In this document: positions 27,955 to 37,560 of the stretch, one piece after another
Position numbering within the stretch: position 1 is the first letter of the stretch
How the letters are laid out: every line of letters starts with the position of its first letter
Assembly (NCBI RefSeq): GCF_000237085.1
Contig: NC_016627.1
Coordinates: 992,001-1,056,000, forward strand
Source: Acetivibrio clariflavus DSM 19732
Lineage (GTDB): Bacteria > Bacillota > Clostridia > Acetivibrionales > Acetivibrionaceae
Length of the DNA: 64,000 nucleotides
Direction: 5' to 3'
Translations under genes and position numbers: made by a program
The notes under the pieces: model-generated
What the model was told of the DNA's origin: nothing
Databases searched by the model: none
What the model saw: the letters and a program-made list of their open reading frames with translations, nothing else

Positions 27955-28431
27955 ATGAATAATGAAAAAATAAAAGTAAGCTATAATAAAATTTTAAAGC
28001 TGACAAATGTTTTAATTAAGGAGATTGATTTGATTGAAAACTCTGATATAAATAAAGAGATTTTGCAAATGGAAAATTATATTAGGAACAAAGGTGCTCA
28101 ACCAGTAGGACCCTTTATTCAATATACAAGAGTTGACTTGAATGGTAATGAGGTAGGAAAATTCGTTGTTAAATTGTTAAAACAAGTAAATACGTTTATA
28201 CATAATGTTGAAGTACCATATAAAATGGAGTCGGTTATAAGAGTTAAGAACTGTATGTATGCAAGATATATAGGAGAAGAAAGCAAACTAAAGTATGCGT
28301 ATGATAAAATCAACCTCATAGCTTTTGAAGAAGATATACCGCTAAAAGGTGACAGTTACACCGTATTTGTAGCAAAAAATGATGACAATATAGTCGCGGA
28401 TGTGTTTATGGAGCGTGCTGACGGTGAGTAA
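27955..28431 (+). CDS. GyrI/AraC-effector-like domain protein in bacteriocin locus
   Basis: A 158-residue soluble protein from ATG 27955 behind AGAGGGAGGATTAGAA. After ~50 helical residues, GAQPVGPFIQYTRVDLNGNE, then CMYARYIGEESKLKYAYDKINLIAFEEDI and a final strand pair follow the layout of the GyrI-like (AraC effector-binding, SHS2) fold, which binds small molecules or toxins. Similarity is by pattern, not confirmed. Its last codons overlap the start of the HlyD-like gene, so they are translated together. It may sense or sequester a ligand of the locus. Confidence 0.5.
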   Translation: MNNEKIKVSYNKILKLTNVLIKEIDLIENSDINKEILQMENYIRNKGAQPVGPFIQYTRVDLNGNEVGKFVVKLLKQVNTFIHNVEVPYKMESVIRVKNCMYARYIGEESKLKYAYDKINLIAFEEDIPLKGDSYTVFVAKNDDNIVADVFMERADGE

Positions 28432-29542
28432 TCAAGTTAAAACTTTAAATGAATTAAAGGATAGTAGAATACTTTATGATAAAAATGTACCTGGATTTGC
28501 TTACATGATAATAATAATTGTTATGGCATTAATAATTACTATTATAATTTGGAGTATATTAACCCCTAAAATAGATATAATTAAAGCTCCCGGAATGGTT
28601 CAAAGTATTAACAAAAACTATGTAATGGTACCATATAGCGGAAAAATAGTGGATATTAATATTGAAGAAGGGACTTATGTTGAAAAAGGAAACGTGCTTT
28701 TGACAATAAAAAGTACAGAGTTTGATTTACAGGCTAAACAGTTGGATGGGAAAAAAGAGCTTTGTATGGAAAAAATAAGGCAGCTTAAGAAGCTAGCAGC
28801 TTCTATAAAGGATGATATAAACTATTTTAATGAAGGTGATGAAAAAGATAATCTATATTATTATCAATTTGAAAACTACAAAAGTCAGATTGCACAACAG
28901 AAATTCGATGCGGAAATGTATAAGTCATATGGTTATACTGATGCTCAAATAGAAAACGAAATAGAGAAAAATCAGAATAAAATAACTGAGATTTATTATT
29001 CCACTTTAAAATCAATTGAAGATTCTATCCAACAATACGAAAACGAATTGAGAAAAATAGAGCTCCAACTTGAAGCGGTTGGAAGTGGACAAGAGGAATA
29101 TCAGGTGGAGGCTAATGCTACTGGAAAAATACATATGTTAGCTGAATATAAGGAAGGAATGGTGGTTCAGGCGGGAAGCGCTATTGCCAATATTGCTTCT
29201 GAACAGGATGAATATAAGATACAAGCGTATGTTGATGCTAATAGCATAGCACGAATTTCTATTGGAGATAAAGTCAAGATTGCAGTCTCAGGACTGGCAG
29301 AGACTGTGTATGGAACAATAACGGGACAAGTAGTTAGAAAGGATAATGATATAACAACGGACAGTGAGAAAGGAACAAGTTATTTTAAAGTTGATATAAT
29401 ACCGGACAATACATACATAATAAGTAAAAAAAGGTTAAAAGGTTAATTTTTCAAATGGTATGCCGGTAGAGGCACGTATTCAATATGATCAAGTGTCTTA
29501 TTTGATTATGTGGTGGAATCACTGGACATATTAACAAGTTAG
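28424..29542 (+). pseudogene. HlyD-family adaptor of bacteriocin exporter, C-terminus frameshifted
   Basis: GTG 28424 overlaps the previous gene. The protein has one membrane span (AYMIIIIVMALIITIIIW, ~25-45), a biotinyl-lipoyl-like half (VMVPYSGKIVDINIEEGTYV), a long coiled coil (~110-215), a second lipoyl half (ATGKIHMLAEYKEGMVV) and the barrel (IGDKVKIAVSG). The frame stops at 29446. Beyond it FSNGMPVEARIQYDQVSY is read in another frame, then FDYVVESLDILTS in the original one, ending TAG 29542. Two compensating indels thus break the last ~30 residues. Adaptors like this link C39/ABC exporters to the outside. The truncated form might still work. Confidence 0.75.
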
Positions 29543-29552
29543 GAGTTAAGAG

Positions 29553-30348
29553 ATGTCAAAAAAATGCTTAATATTAATAATATTATTTTTAAAAGTTTTT
29601 ATAATGTTTTTACAACCTAATAATTATTATATATTTGCTGAAGAGAATACTGAGATAACAGTGGAAAATGATAATGATAAACTCGGAGAGCTTCTGGAAG
29701 AAAAAATTGAAGAAAATGAAAAAGAAAATGAAGAAACAAGCTATATAAAAGTTACCGATTTGGATATAGCAGACTACAAAACAAACATGGAAGTTGGTGA
29801 GAAACAACTTCTTGTAGTTACAGTATTGCCGCTTGACGCTACTGATAAAAAAAGTAAGATATTACTCAAGTAAGGAGTCGGTCGCAAAAGTAAATGAGTT
29901 GGGAAGGATTACTGTGGTATCTCCTGGTACAACCTGAATTACTATTGAAGCTGCTGATGGAGTAAGTGAGGAATTCAAACTGACGGCAGATTATCCAAAA
30001 GATACATATGTAGAGGTCTCAGAATTGGATTTCGGTGATTATAAAAAAGAAATGAGGGTTGGAGATAATCAACTGATGTCAGTAACTGTTTTTCCTTATG
30101 ATGCAACTGACAAAAACGTAAGATATGCGTCAAGCAATGAAAAAGTAGCTACTGTCAATGGACTTGGCAAAATTATTGCTCTTTCGGAAGGAGAAACTGT
30201 AATAACTGCAAAAGCAGGAAATAAGGAAAATTCATTTGTTTTAAAAGTATTACCCAAAAAAGACACCATTTATGTTAGATGTATGGAAAGAAGGCGTGGT
30301 TTTGCAGTGAGACAGGTTATAGGTGCTGTCTTGTGGTGCTATAGTTAA
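29553..30348 (+). pseudogene. Secreted protein with bacterial Ig-like (Big_2) repeats, broken
   Basis: ATG 29553 starts a signal peptide (ILIILFLKVFIMF) and an acidic Glu/Asn-rich linker. Two ~85-residue Big_2 modules follow, each beginning V(T/S)ELD(I/F)..Y...M.VG..Q and containing ATDK..RY.SS. The first module is shifted at an A7 run (29847-29853; A6 would restore it) and then meets an in-frame TGA at about 29936; the second is open from ~29950. The 3' end runs into a 64-bp repeat shared with 31646-31709, so the natural end is lost. Probably a former cell-surface protein. Confidence 0.7.
30269..30332 (+). repeat. 64-bp direct repeat, copy 1
   Basis: Matches 31646-31709 over 64 bp with a handful of differences; both include TTTATGTTAGATGTATGGAA and TTTTGCAGTGAGA. 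In copy 2 this is the junction between two overlapping genes. Copy 1 still encodes the same last residues (MLDVWKEGVVLQ, stop) out of frame with the Big_2 gene. The gap 30349-30916 that follows has no intact gene: a frameshifted membrane-anchor-like remnant to ~30452, then AT-rich sequence. Confidence 0.7.
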
Positions 30349-30813
30349 GAGTTGGTATAGCATTTTAACGTGGATAGTTACTGTTATAAAAACTATGTTA
30401 TAGAGTATTGTTTTATCATTAGTCACATTAGGAATTATTGCTAAAGTGAAATAATTTTTCCACATTGCAAAAAAGTAAAGATATTTAACATTTGTGTTTA
30501 AACCTAATTAGATGTCAATAAATTCTTTTCATAAATTAGCTTGTTTTCGCTAAATTTTAGAATTATGGTATGCCATCTTAATTTTTTATCGATTTTTATA
30601 TTATTGTTAGAAGCTAAAAATAGCCGTTTTGTAAAATATCAAGTAGTAATCTCAGAAAATGAGCTAAATTTTATTCCTTTTAATACTAAATAAAAAGCAT
30701 TACTATTAAAAGAAAGTATATACATTATCTGCAAGATATGTTGATGTGATAAAGTCTGCTTGTTTAATGTATTTGTATAAATATATAATAATAACATAAA
30801 TTATGGTATTAAA

Positions 30814-30841
30814 GTTGACGATATAAAAAATAGCATATATT
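30814..30841 (+). promoter_or_regulatory. Candidate promoter for the copper amine oxidase-domain gene
   Basis: TTGACG (30814-30819) and TATATT (30836-30841) are spaced 16 bp, 76 bp before ATG 30917. Close to the sigma-A consensus; not otherwise supported. Confidence 0.4.
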
Positions 30842-30916
30842 CAAGGAATAACGAAAAAGTACAGCGGTACAGAAGATAATTCATATTACTAGATGTTTTA
30901 GAGGAGGATATTTGCT

Positions 30917-31687
30917 ATGAAGAAGTTTGCATTAGTTATAGCAGTAGCACTATTAATGATATCAATATTTTCAGTATTAAATGTATTTGGAGAGATGCCA
31001 CTTCGCATAGTGGTAGACGGAGATAGATTATTTTTCCCTGATGCACAGCCCTTTATAGATTCCAATGGAAGAACACAGGTACCTGCAAGGTTTATAGGAG
31101 AGAGGCTGGGAGCAACAGTAACTTGGGATAGTGCAGCACAGAAAGCAGTTTTTGTAAAAGGGAATAAGAAATTGGTTCTTTATATAGGAAAGAAGGAATA
31201 TGAACTGGACGGGAAAACACTACAAATGGATACAGCAGCATTGTTACATGAAGACAGAACTTTTGTGCCAGCTCGATATGTGGCAGAAGCTTTTGGGGCT
31301 ACTGTAAGATGGGATAGTGTAATAAAAACAGTGTATATTGATACGGAAGGAAGAGTAGTACCTACACCACAGGCTACGAAAGATCCTGTGTATGGATGGA
31401 TTAAGGTTGAAACAAACCTAACATATGTTGAATATAGTATGTCTATTACTTTTTCATCAGATCAGGAATTGATGAAAGCAAGGTTAGATGCAGCTGAGAA
31501 AATGTTTGCCGAAAAGTACGGTGAATCTATTGCTAAAGAGGTCTTTCAATATTTAAGACAAAAGAAGAAAAGAGAGGATGATTTACCTTTGAAACAGTAT
31601 AAAATGGGTAACAAAATTGTAACTGCTGAAGCTGCAGGTATATCGTTTATGTTAGATGTATGGAAAGAAGGTGTAGTTTTGCAGTGA
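30917..31687 (+). CDS. Exported protein with copper amine oxidase N-terminal-like domain
   Basis: A 256-residue protein with a signal peptide (FALVIAVALLMISIFSVLNVFG). Residues ~30-145 form a Cu_amine_oxidN1-type domain: QPFIDSNGRTQVPARFIGE and TFVPARYVAEAFGATVRWD are its two hallmark repeats. No catalytic amine oxidase part exists; in clostridia this domain is a stand-alone surface module. The C-terminal ~100 residues are unassigned. ATG 30917 follows GAGGAGGATATTTGCT. The stop overlaps the GTG start of the next gene by four bases, so the two are coupled and probably act together at the cell surface. Confidence 0.8.
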   Translation: MKKFALVIAVALLMISIFSVLNVFGEMPLRIVVDGDRLFFPDAQPFIDSNGRTQVPARFIGERLGATVTWDSAAQKAVFVKGNKKLVLYIGKKEYELDGKTLQMDTAALLHEDRTFVPARYVAEAFGATVRWDSVIKTVYIDTEGRVVPTPQATKDPVYGWIKVETNLTYVEYSMSITFSSDQELMKARLDAAEKMFAEKYGESIAKEVFQYLRQKKKREDDLPLKQYKMGNKIVTAEAAGISFMLDVWKEGVVLQ

Positions 31688-31709
31688 GAAAGGTTATAGC
31701 TATTGTCTT
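31646..31709 (+). repeat. 64-bp direct repeat, copy 2
   Basis: Spans the end of the copper amine oxidase-domain gene and the start of the 870-aa gene. The partner copy is at 30269-30332. Confidence 0.7.
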
Positions 31710-34296
31710 GGCTATTTTTTTCATAACTGCTACTGTAATTGCTAACATAAACGCTACAGAAGAAATAACAAGGCCACAACTAGTTGAGTTAGCAAATAAG
31801 GAACTCATTTCATCAGGAATTTATAATGAAGAGTATTTTAAATTATCAAATAAAAATGGAAAACCTCTTTCTACTAACCCATATTTATCAGGGTATAGGA
31901 ATTATATTGTTTATGGGAATCCTCATGGCGATTTTAAAGAAGGTAGATATAGGTATTTAGGTTATACCATGTCGGATGCAATTTTTACCAATTATCTATT
32001 CCCAAATGATGTGACTTCAACAACAGGACTTTGGGATAGAGATTGGATTGAAGATCCTAAAAGAGATCCAAATACTAAAATGAGACCAGAAGTTAAGGGA
32101 GAGAATGCCTTTGATAACAACCCACTATATGAGGAGAGCATAAGGTTGGGGTTAAAACTAATATCAAGAAAGAATCCTGACGGTTCACTGCTGGATTTCC
32201 CTGATGACAAAATTGCAGAAAGACAATGGCACAAATATGTCCACATATACCAGCCGCCCACAAGCGTAAGCTGGGGATGTGGCATTATGTTTCATAACAA
32301 CGGTAGAAATTATCTGACAGTACCACTGTCGCCGGAAGGACTTAGGGGTGACCTTAGTGTACAATTTGAAGAAATACCGTCAAGTGTTGTAGCTGGTGAT
32401 AAAGTACAAGTACTTGTACAAATTAAATCTACTTTTAAAAGAGACTTGACTGAAGCCGATGGAAATGCACCGGTTTTTAAATGGGAGATTGTAGATAAGG
32501 TTACCAATAAGCCGGTACCTTCAGTAAAGTATTATGGCTATGAGGATAGGGATACCGGAAAGATTGAAATATCGTCGGATGGTGAAACAGCGCTTTTGGC
32601 GGAATTTGAGATGCCGGAACATGAGGTTAATGTTAAATTTGAGATAAACAAAGAAGGATCAAATCCCCCGGAAACTTATCTTGATAACAATGTTTTGGAT
32701 GCGGTGATAACACCGGCGTTAAAAATTAACACCTTTGGAGATATAGAACTTGACTACAATATATTGAGCAGGAAAGTCAGTTTTCCTTTAGCTAACGGCA
32801 AGGCTATAACTGCAAAACTTTCAGCACCTACGGGAAGGTTGACAGGAAATGCCTGGGGAGCATTAAATATCTACAATAATTCCATTAACTTGTTCAGAGG
32901 CTTTGAAGATCAAACAATAAGAGTGAATGAATCGGCAGGTACTATAATAAAATATCCGGAAATTAGCACAACAATACATAGGAAAGATGCCACATATGAT
33001 TCAAATAGCAATACTTATGACAATCCTATGGAAGGAAAATGGCTGGACGGACCGGCTGCAAAAACAGCCACAGGAAAGATTACTTTTGAGGGCAGGGCTT
33101 ATGCCAATTACATATACACCATTACCAAAACTAATGAGGATGGGAGTACATACACAGAAACGAGAACGGGTATTACCAGTGCAGATTTTGATTCCGGTAC
33201 CGATACAAAAAACATAACGACTAAAATATACAACGGCAAACCTACAATACCGGCAAAGACTTTTGAAAATAAAATAGAGAACAATACACCAAATTATTTA
33301 CAGAAGAACTTGTGGTGGACAAGCGAGCCTTATAAGTTGGATGTGGTACGCTGGATGTGCCACCAAGATGTAGATGGCTCACTATATGGATGGACGGCAG
33401 TACCGGGCCGTTATAAAAGGACTTTTACACAACAGAATAGTGCTGTAGTTAAGTGGAATACATTAAGAACTATGAAAGAGGACTACAAAAGAAGCCGTGA
33501 AGCCGCGAGAAATATGGATTACAGAAAATCCGAATATGACAAGGCTGTTTTTTCATCGGATATAGGTCTAAAAAATGTGGATTATCCCATTAAGGCAGGA
33601 TATTATTTTAACCCTACAGGAACGTATACATTTACTGTTGAAACAGTTACATACAAGCCGACAAAAACTGAAACAAAAGACCACAAAGAAATAGTCGAAG
33701 CAGTCATCAATTCCTTCCGCTATGAATCGGATTTAATGTATATAAACAGCAATAATCAACCGGTAAATTTGCAAAACGAATTACTGAGCAAAAGTGGAAA
33801 CACTTATGTAAGACGACCTGCTGCATTAACAGCAAAAGATCCGACCGGGGGTGACGGTGTGAAGATGCTCTATGTGGAGAAAACGAACTACACCAGTGAT
33901 TTTGAAGAATTAAAACACAGTGAAAAAAGTGGCGAATACACCCACGAATTTTTCAAGGCGATACTTGAGGGCTATGAGGAGTCCGGTACTCTTGGAAGCA
34001 AGGAAAACTACAAATACAGAGAATATATAAAAGACGGACAGAAAATGTACAAAGTTACTGAGAAAACAACAGTTATCATCAAAATTAATCCCGATAATAG
34101 AAAGGTATATACGTATATAAACATGCCGGACGGAAAATATACGGTAGCAGCGTGGATTGGGGATATTGCACTGTCTGAAGCAAACAGTGAATTTAAAAAA
34201 CTTGGCACATTAAAAGGAGTATACAATTTTGATACCATTGAGGTAACTGTAAAGGGTACGCTTTATGATGACCAAAATTCCATAATAGGACGCTGA
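31684..34296 (+). CDS. Large exported protein of unknown function (870 aa)
   Basis: I place the start at GTG 31684, which overlaps the preceding stop and opens directly into a signal peptide (KVIAIVLAIFFITATVIANI); an ATG at 31660 would add eight residues. Residues ~215-345 contain a CARDB-like beta-sandwich (PSSVVAGDKVQVLVQIKS ... PPETYLDNNVLDAVI). The rest is Thr/Tyr/Asn-rich beta-type sequence with no catalytic motif I know; WGCGIMFHNNGRNYLTVPL precedes the sandwich. It resembles, from memory, large secreted proteins of Caldicellulosiruptor/Clostridium that sit by copper amine oxidase N-terminal-domain genes, as here on both sides. Likely extracellular and structural. Confidence 0.6.
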   Translation: MRKVIAIVLAIFFITATVIANINATEEITRPQLVELANKELISSGIYNEEYFKLSNKNGKPLSTNPYLSGYRNYIVYGNPHGDFKEGRYRYLGYTMSDAIFTNYLFPNDVTSTTGLWDRDWIEDPKRDPNTKMRPEVKGENAFDNNPLYEESIRLGLKLISRKNPDGSLLDFPDDKIAERQWHKYVHIYQPPTSVSWGCGIMFHNNGRNYLTVPLSPEGLRGDLSVQFEEIPSSVVAGDKVQVLVQIKSTFKRDLTEADGNAPVFKWEIVDKVTNKPVPSVKYYGYEDRDTGKIEISSDGETALLAEFEMPEHEVNVKFEINKEGSNPPETYLDNNVLDAVITPALKINTFGDIELDYNILSRKVSFPLANGKAITAKLSAPTGRLTGNAWGALNIYNNSINLFRGFEDQTIRVNESAGTIIKYPEISTTIHRKDATYDSNSNTYDNPMEGKWLDGPAAKTATGKITFEGRAYANYIYTITKTNEDGSTYTETRTGITSADFDSGTDTKNITTKIYNGKPTIPAKTFENKIENNTPNYLQKNLWWTSEPYKLDVVRWMCHQDVDGSLYGWTAVPGRYKRTFTQQNSAVVKWNTLRTMKEDYKRSREAARNMDYRKSEYDKAVFSSDIGLKNVDYPIKAGYYFNPTGTYTFTVETVTYKPTKTETKDHKEIVEAVINSFRYESDLMYINSNNQPVNLQNELLSKSGNTYVRRPAALTAKDPTGGDGVKMLYVEKTNYTSDFEELKHSEKSGEYTHEFFKAILEGYEESGTLGSKENYKYREYIKDGQKMYKVTEKTTVIIKINPDNRKVYTYINMPDGKYTVAAWIGDIALSEANSEFKKLGTLKGVYNFDTIEVTVKGTLYDDQNSIIGR

Positions 34297-34381
34297 AGTA
34301 TAAAAGACAATATATGTACAATCTGTCTTACTAATGATTTTAATTGGCAGTACATTATACAAACACTATAGGAGGTATTTT

Positions 34382-35329
34382 ATGAACTCAAAAAGCTTTT
34401 TTGGTATTTTGGCGGCAGGTCTGTTGATAGCAGTGTTTGCAGGTGTAATCATGCCAAGTAAAGTGTTGGCGGAAGCTTCAGGAACGACAGTTGTACTGCA
34501 GGTGAATAGTACTAATGCTATAATTAATGGCAAAAGTGTAACATTGGATGTTGCCCCGTATATTGATGCAAGCAGTGGCAGAACATTGGTACCCTTGAGA
34601 TTTATATCGGAAGCCTTGGGGTATACGGTTTGGTGGGATAACGAAGAGAAAGCTGTTAGAATTTTTAATAAGATTGGTATGTATACAATAGATAGCTCAG
34701 AAGGTTCAGTAGAATATTTCAGATCATTGAGTACATATAAATATATCAAATTGACAATAGGTAGTAATGTTGCCGAGACAAGCGATAATTATATAGTTGG
34801 TGAATATGTTCCCATAGATAATATATCTATAGAACAAGCACCGGTAATTAAAGACGGAAGGACAATGCTTCCTGTAAGGTTTGTTTCAGAACAAATGGGT
34901 TTAAATGTGGAATGGGACGGTAAAACTCAAAAAATAACAATTTCGTCCAAAGGAGAAGAATATGTTCCTGAACTTATTGAAGCTGCACTAAAGATGGTTG
35001 CAACACCATATATTGAAGCGGATAAATCAGTAGAAGATGATCGTGGATATATGAAATCTAAACAGCCTGAGAAATTTTTTATGAAGATTGGATTGGGTGG
35101 ACTTAATTATAATGTAGAGTTAGCTGTTCAATCATCAGAATACAGTGAAGATGTACTGAGTGGAGAGATTAAGGGTTTCAAGGATGATACAGCGTACTTT
35201 GGTTATGAACTGGCTAACCAAGGAGTTTATAGGTATGATGGTACTATTAAAGTTACCGAGGAAGGCTTTGTTGTTAACTATACAAATGAAAAGGGAGAAA
35301 AGTGTTCCATTACTTTCCCCAATAAGTAG
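34382..35329 (+). CDS. Exported copper amine oxidase N-terminal-domain protein
   Basis: A 315-residue protein starting at ATG 34382 behind AGGAGGTATTTT. Signal peptide FFGILAAGLLIAVFAGVIMPSKVLA. The tandem domain carries DVAPYIDASSGRTLVPLRFI...ALGYTVWWD and APVIKDGRTMLPVRFVSEQM-GLNVEWDG. The C-terminal ~110 residues (MVATPYIEADKSVEDDRGY onward) are unassigned. It follows the 870-aa gene by 85 bp and probably ends the same operon. Surface module; no oxidase activity expected. Confidence 0.8.
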   Translation: MNSKSFFGILAAGLLIAVFAGVIMPSKVLAEASGTTVVLQVNSTNAIINGKSVTLDVAPYIDASSGRTLVPLRFISEALGYTVWWDNEEKAVRIFNKIGMYTIDSSEGSVEYFRSLSTYKYIKLTIGSNVAETSDNYIVGEYVPIDNISIEQAPVIKDGRTMLPVRFVSEQMGLNVEWDGKTQKITISSKGEEYVPELIEAALKMVATPYIEADKSVEDDRGYMKSKQPEKFFMKIGLGGLNYNVELAVQSSEYSEDVLSGEIKGFKDDTAYFGYELANQGVYRYDGTIKVTEEGFVVNYTNEKGEKCSITFPNK

Positions 35330-35342
35330 TTTGTGAGATTAA

Positions 35343-35386
35343 ATAAAGGTCTTGGTGCTTTTTAAGCTGCCAGGGCCTTTTTATTT
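35343..35386 (+). terminator. Terminator after surface-protein operon
   Basis: AAAGGTCTTGG and CCAGGGCCTTTTT form an imperfect stem followed by TTTTATTTTA, 14 bp behind the stop at 35329. Confidence 0.6.
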
Positions 35387-35410
35387 TAGTTCCAAGGGTA
35401 AGTGGACTAC

Positions 35411-35548
35411 GTGTTAAATGAACTAATTTCCTCTTATACACCGGAACTTGAATTTGAGGTGGTAATTATCATCAGCCCAGATATTGCACAAGGCGAGAAC
35501 TATAAGGTTATAGTTGGATCTGACACCGGTGAATTTATTGGAAGTTAA
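35411..35548 (+). pseudogene. C-terminal fragment of a secreted beta-rich protein
   Basis: Forty-five codons open to TAA 35548 with IIISPDIAQGENYKVIVGSD, which resembles the last strands of clostridial secreted carbohydrate-binding proteins (DUF4353-like). No start or signal remains. The fragment ends 14 bp before the IS66 left end. Confidence 0.35.
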
Positions 35549-36124
35549 TATAATAATAAATGTAAGCGTCAAAGTGTGTCCTGAAGATGAAATTGCGACA
35601 AAAGGAGGGGGAATAAACGCAATGAATCATGCTTTGTAGGAGATGAGAGTAGGCCTCTCGAAATCGGTATTCAGGTGCAGGTTTCAAACTGCCTGTAGGT
35701 GCTGCAGTCAAAAGCTGTGGTATTGAGCGTTACAGGAAAAGGTTGATGAATCAATCAAGTGCGTACCAGGAAGCTGAATGAAAATGAACAATCGAGGAAG
35801 CGTCGTTAATACGTAAATACAGTCGAAACCGGGTGTTTTTGACCACGCGGGATAAATCTGAAGGGAACCTGATTACTGTTCAGATGGCTGTCGGCGTAGA
35901 GATTGCAGGAGCTTGGTACAGGCTCTTACAAGGAACAGGAGAAGTCTGTGCTCTAATGTAAAGTGAAAAATCCAAGCGAAGGAATGACAAGGATGAAAGT
36001 AGCGATGTAGAGCATAGATGCGGAAGAATTCGTAGTAGTGTAGAAGTTACTGTAATGGTAATGGAGCGAAGGGATTCTGTTATCTATACTTCAGAATTTA
36101 AACAACCAGAAATGGGAGGATTTA

Positions 36125-37369
36125 ATGGAAGAAGGAAAGTCGTTTGAGATTTCACGACATCAAGTCCTGGAAGCATACAAACGTGTAAAAGCGAATCATG
36201 GTGCAAGTGGAGTTGATGGTGTTAACTTTGAAGAATTTGAAAAGGACTTGAAGAACAACCTATACAAGCTATGGAACAGGATGTCATCAGGGAGCTACTT
36301 TCCGAAAGCAGTTAGGGGAGTGGAAATACCAAAGAAAAACGGGAAGAAAAGGTTACTGGGGATACCGACAATAGAAGACAGAGTGGCACAAATGACCGTC
36401 CGCATGAGCTTTGAGCAGTTAGTTGAGCCTATATTTAGTAGTAATTCATATGGATATAGGCCAAACCGTTCAGCAATTGAAGCGGTAGCAGTAACTAGGG
36501 AAAGGTGCTGGAAAACGCCATGGGTATTGGAATTTGACATCAAAGGACTATTTGACAATATAGACCACGAATTATTAAATAGGGCGGTAAGAAAGCATAC
36601 AGATAGCAAATGGATTATCCTGTATATTGAGAGGTTTCTAAAAGCAGCAATAAAAATGCCGGACGGGACGATACAGCAAAGGAAATGCGGAACACCACAA
36701 GGCGGAGTAATAAGTCCGGTTTTAGCAAATCTCTTTATGCACTATGCATTTGACATGTGGATGAAGAGGGAATTTCCGGGGAATCAATGGGTAAGATATG
36801 CAGACGATGGAATAATTCACTGCAAAACAAAGGAAGAAGCGGAATATATTTTAGGAAAACTAAAAGAACGAATGCTTAAATGTAAACTTGAGATACACCC
36901 GGAAAAGACTCGCATTGTATATTGTAGAAGTGACAAAAATACAGAAAGACACGAGCACGAATCCTTTGATTTTCTTGGGTATACCTTCAGGAGAAGGTTA
37001 GTCAAGAGCAAGTATGGCAACTTCTTCAATGCATTTACTCCGGCAGTCAGCAAAGAAGCAAGTCAAAAGTTTAGGGATAGGATAAGAGAAATAAGAAGGA
37101 ACAACAAAATAGTATCCATAGAAAAGCTTGCGGAAGAAATGAATCCAGTAATACGGGGTTGGGCTAACTACTTTTCAAAATTTTGTTCAAGGGAAGCAAT
37201 AAAAATATTAAATTATGTGAATCTCTCATTAATCAAGTGGTGTAGGAAAAAGTATAAAAGAATTAGAGGAAGTAAAGGAAAAGCATATAGATATCTGGCA
37301 CGTCTAGCAAAATCTAAATCTGATTTATTCTACCACTGGAAAATAGGGATACGTCCGACGATTGGATAA
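36125..37369 (+). CDS. ltrA: Group II intron reverse transcriptase/maturase
   Basis: A 414-residue RT from ATG 36125 behind GGGAGGATTTA. Blocks in order: KRVKANHGASGVDGV (RT0/1), IPKKNGKKRLLGIPTIEDRVAQ (RT2), SYGYRPNRSAIEA, EFDIKGLFDNIDHELL (RT3), GTPQGGVISPVLANL (RT4) and VRYADDGII with the catalytic YADD (RT5). Then the thumb and a maturase domain (WANYFSKF). There is no HNH endonuclease at the end, as in bacterial classes without En. It helps splice the intron and copies it into DNA. The frame is intact. Confidence 0.93.
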   Translation: MEEGKSFEISRHQVLEAYKRVKANHGASGVDGVNFEEFEKDLKNNLYKLWNRMSSGSYFPKAVRGVEIPKKNGKKRLLGIPTIEDRVAQMTVRMSFEQLVEPIFSSNSYGYRPNRSAIEAVAVTRERCWKTPWVLEFDIKGLFDNIDHELLNRAVRKHTDSKWIILYIERFLKAAIKMPDGTIQQRKCGTPQGGVISPVLANLFMHYAFDMWMKREFPGNQWVRYADDGIIHCKTKEEAEYILGKLKERMLKCKLEIHPEKTRIVYCRSDKNTERHEHESFDFLGYTFRRRLVKSKYGNFFNAFTPAVSKEASQKFRDRIREIRRNNKIVSIEKLAEEMNPVIRGWANYFSKFCSREAIKILNYVNLSLIKWCRKKYKRIRGSKGKAYRYLARLAKSKSDLFYHWKIGIRPTIG

Positions 37370-37372
37370 CAA

Positions 37373-37446
37373 GAGCCGTATGATGGGAGACTATCACGTA
37401 CGGTTCCGTGAGAAACTCGGGGTGAAATTCCCCGGGTTTACTCGAC
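37373..37446 (+). ncRNA. Group II intron catalytic domains V and VI
   Basis: GAGCCGTATGAT (37373-37384) with ATCACGTACGGTTC (to 37406) makes the conserved 34-nt domain V hairpin with the AGC-like catalytic triad. CTCGGGGTGAAATTCCCCGG forms domain VI, ending at ...ACTCGAC 37446. Confidence 0.82.
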
Positions 37447-37560
37447 CAGGCCCGCACATGAATGACACAATCATTAATAAAAATGGTTGGAAAAGTTTTG
37501 TAAATCGATAAAACTTTTTCAACCAAAACTTAATCTTTAATTTTTACAACCTATGTGCAT

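Larger units (their letters stand above)
35574..37446 (+). mobile_element. Group II intron with reverse transcriptase
   Basis: The 5' end GTGTGTC fits the GUGYG consensus; ~550 bp of structured RNA precede the RT gene; domain V (37373-37406) and a domain VI hairpin lie at the end, which reads TTTACTCGAC. Length ~1.87 kb. The intron sits at base 13 of the IS66 element. Boundaries are from consensus and could be off by a few bases. Confidence 0.82.
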
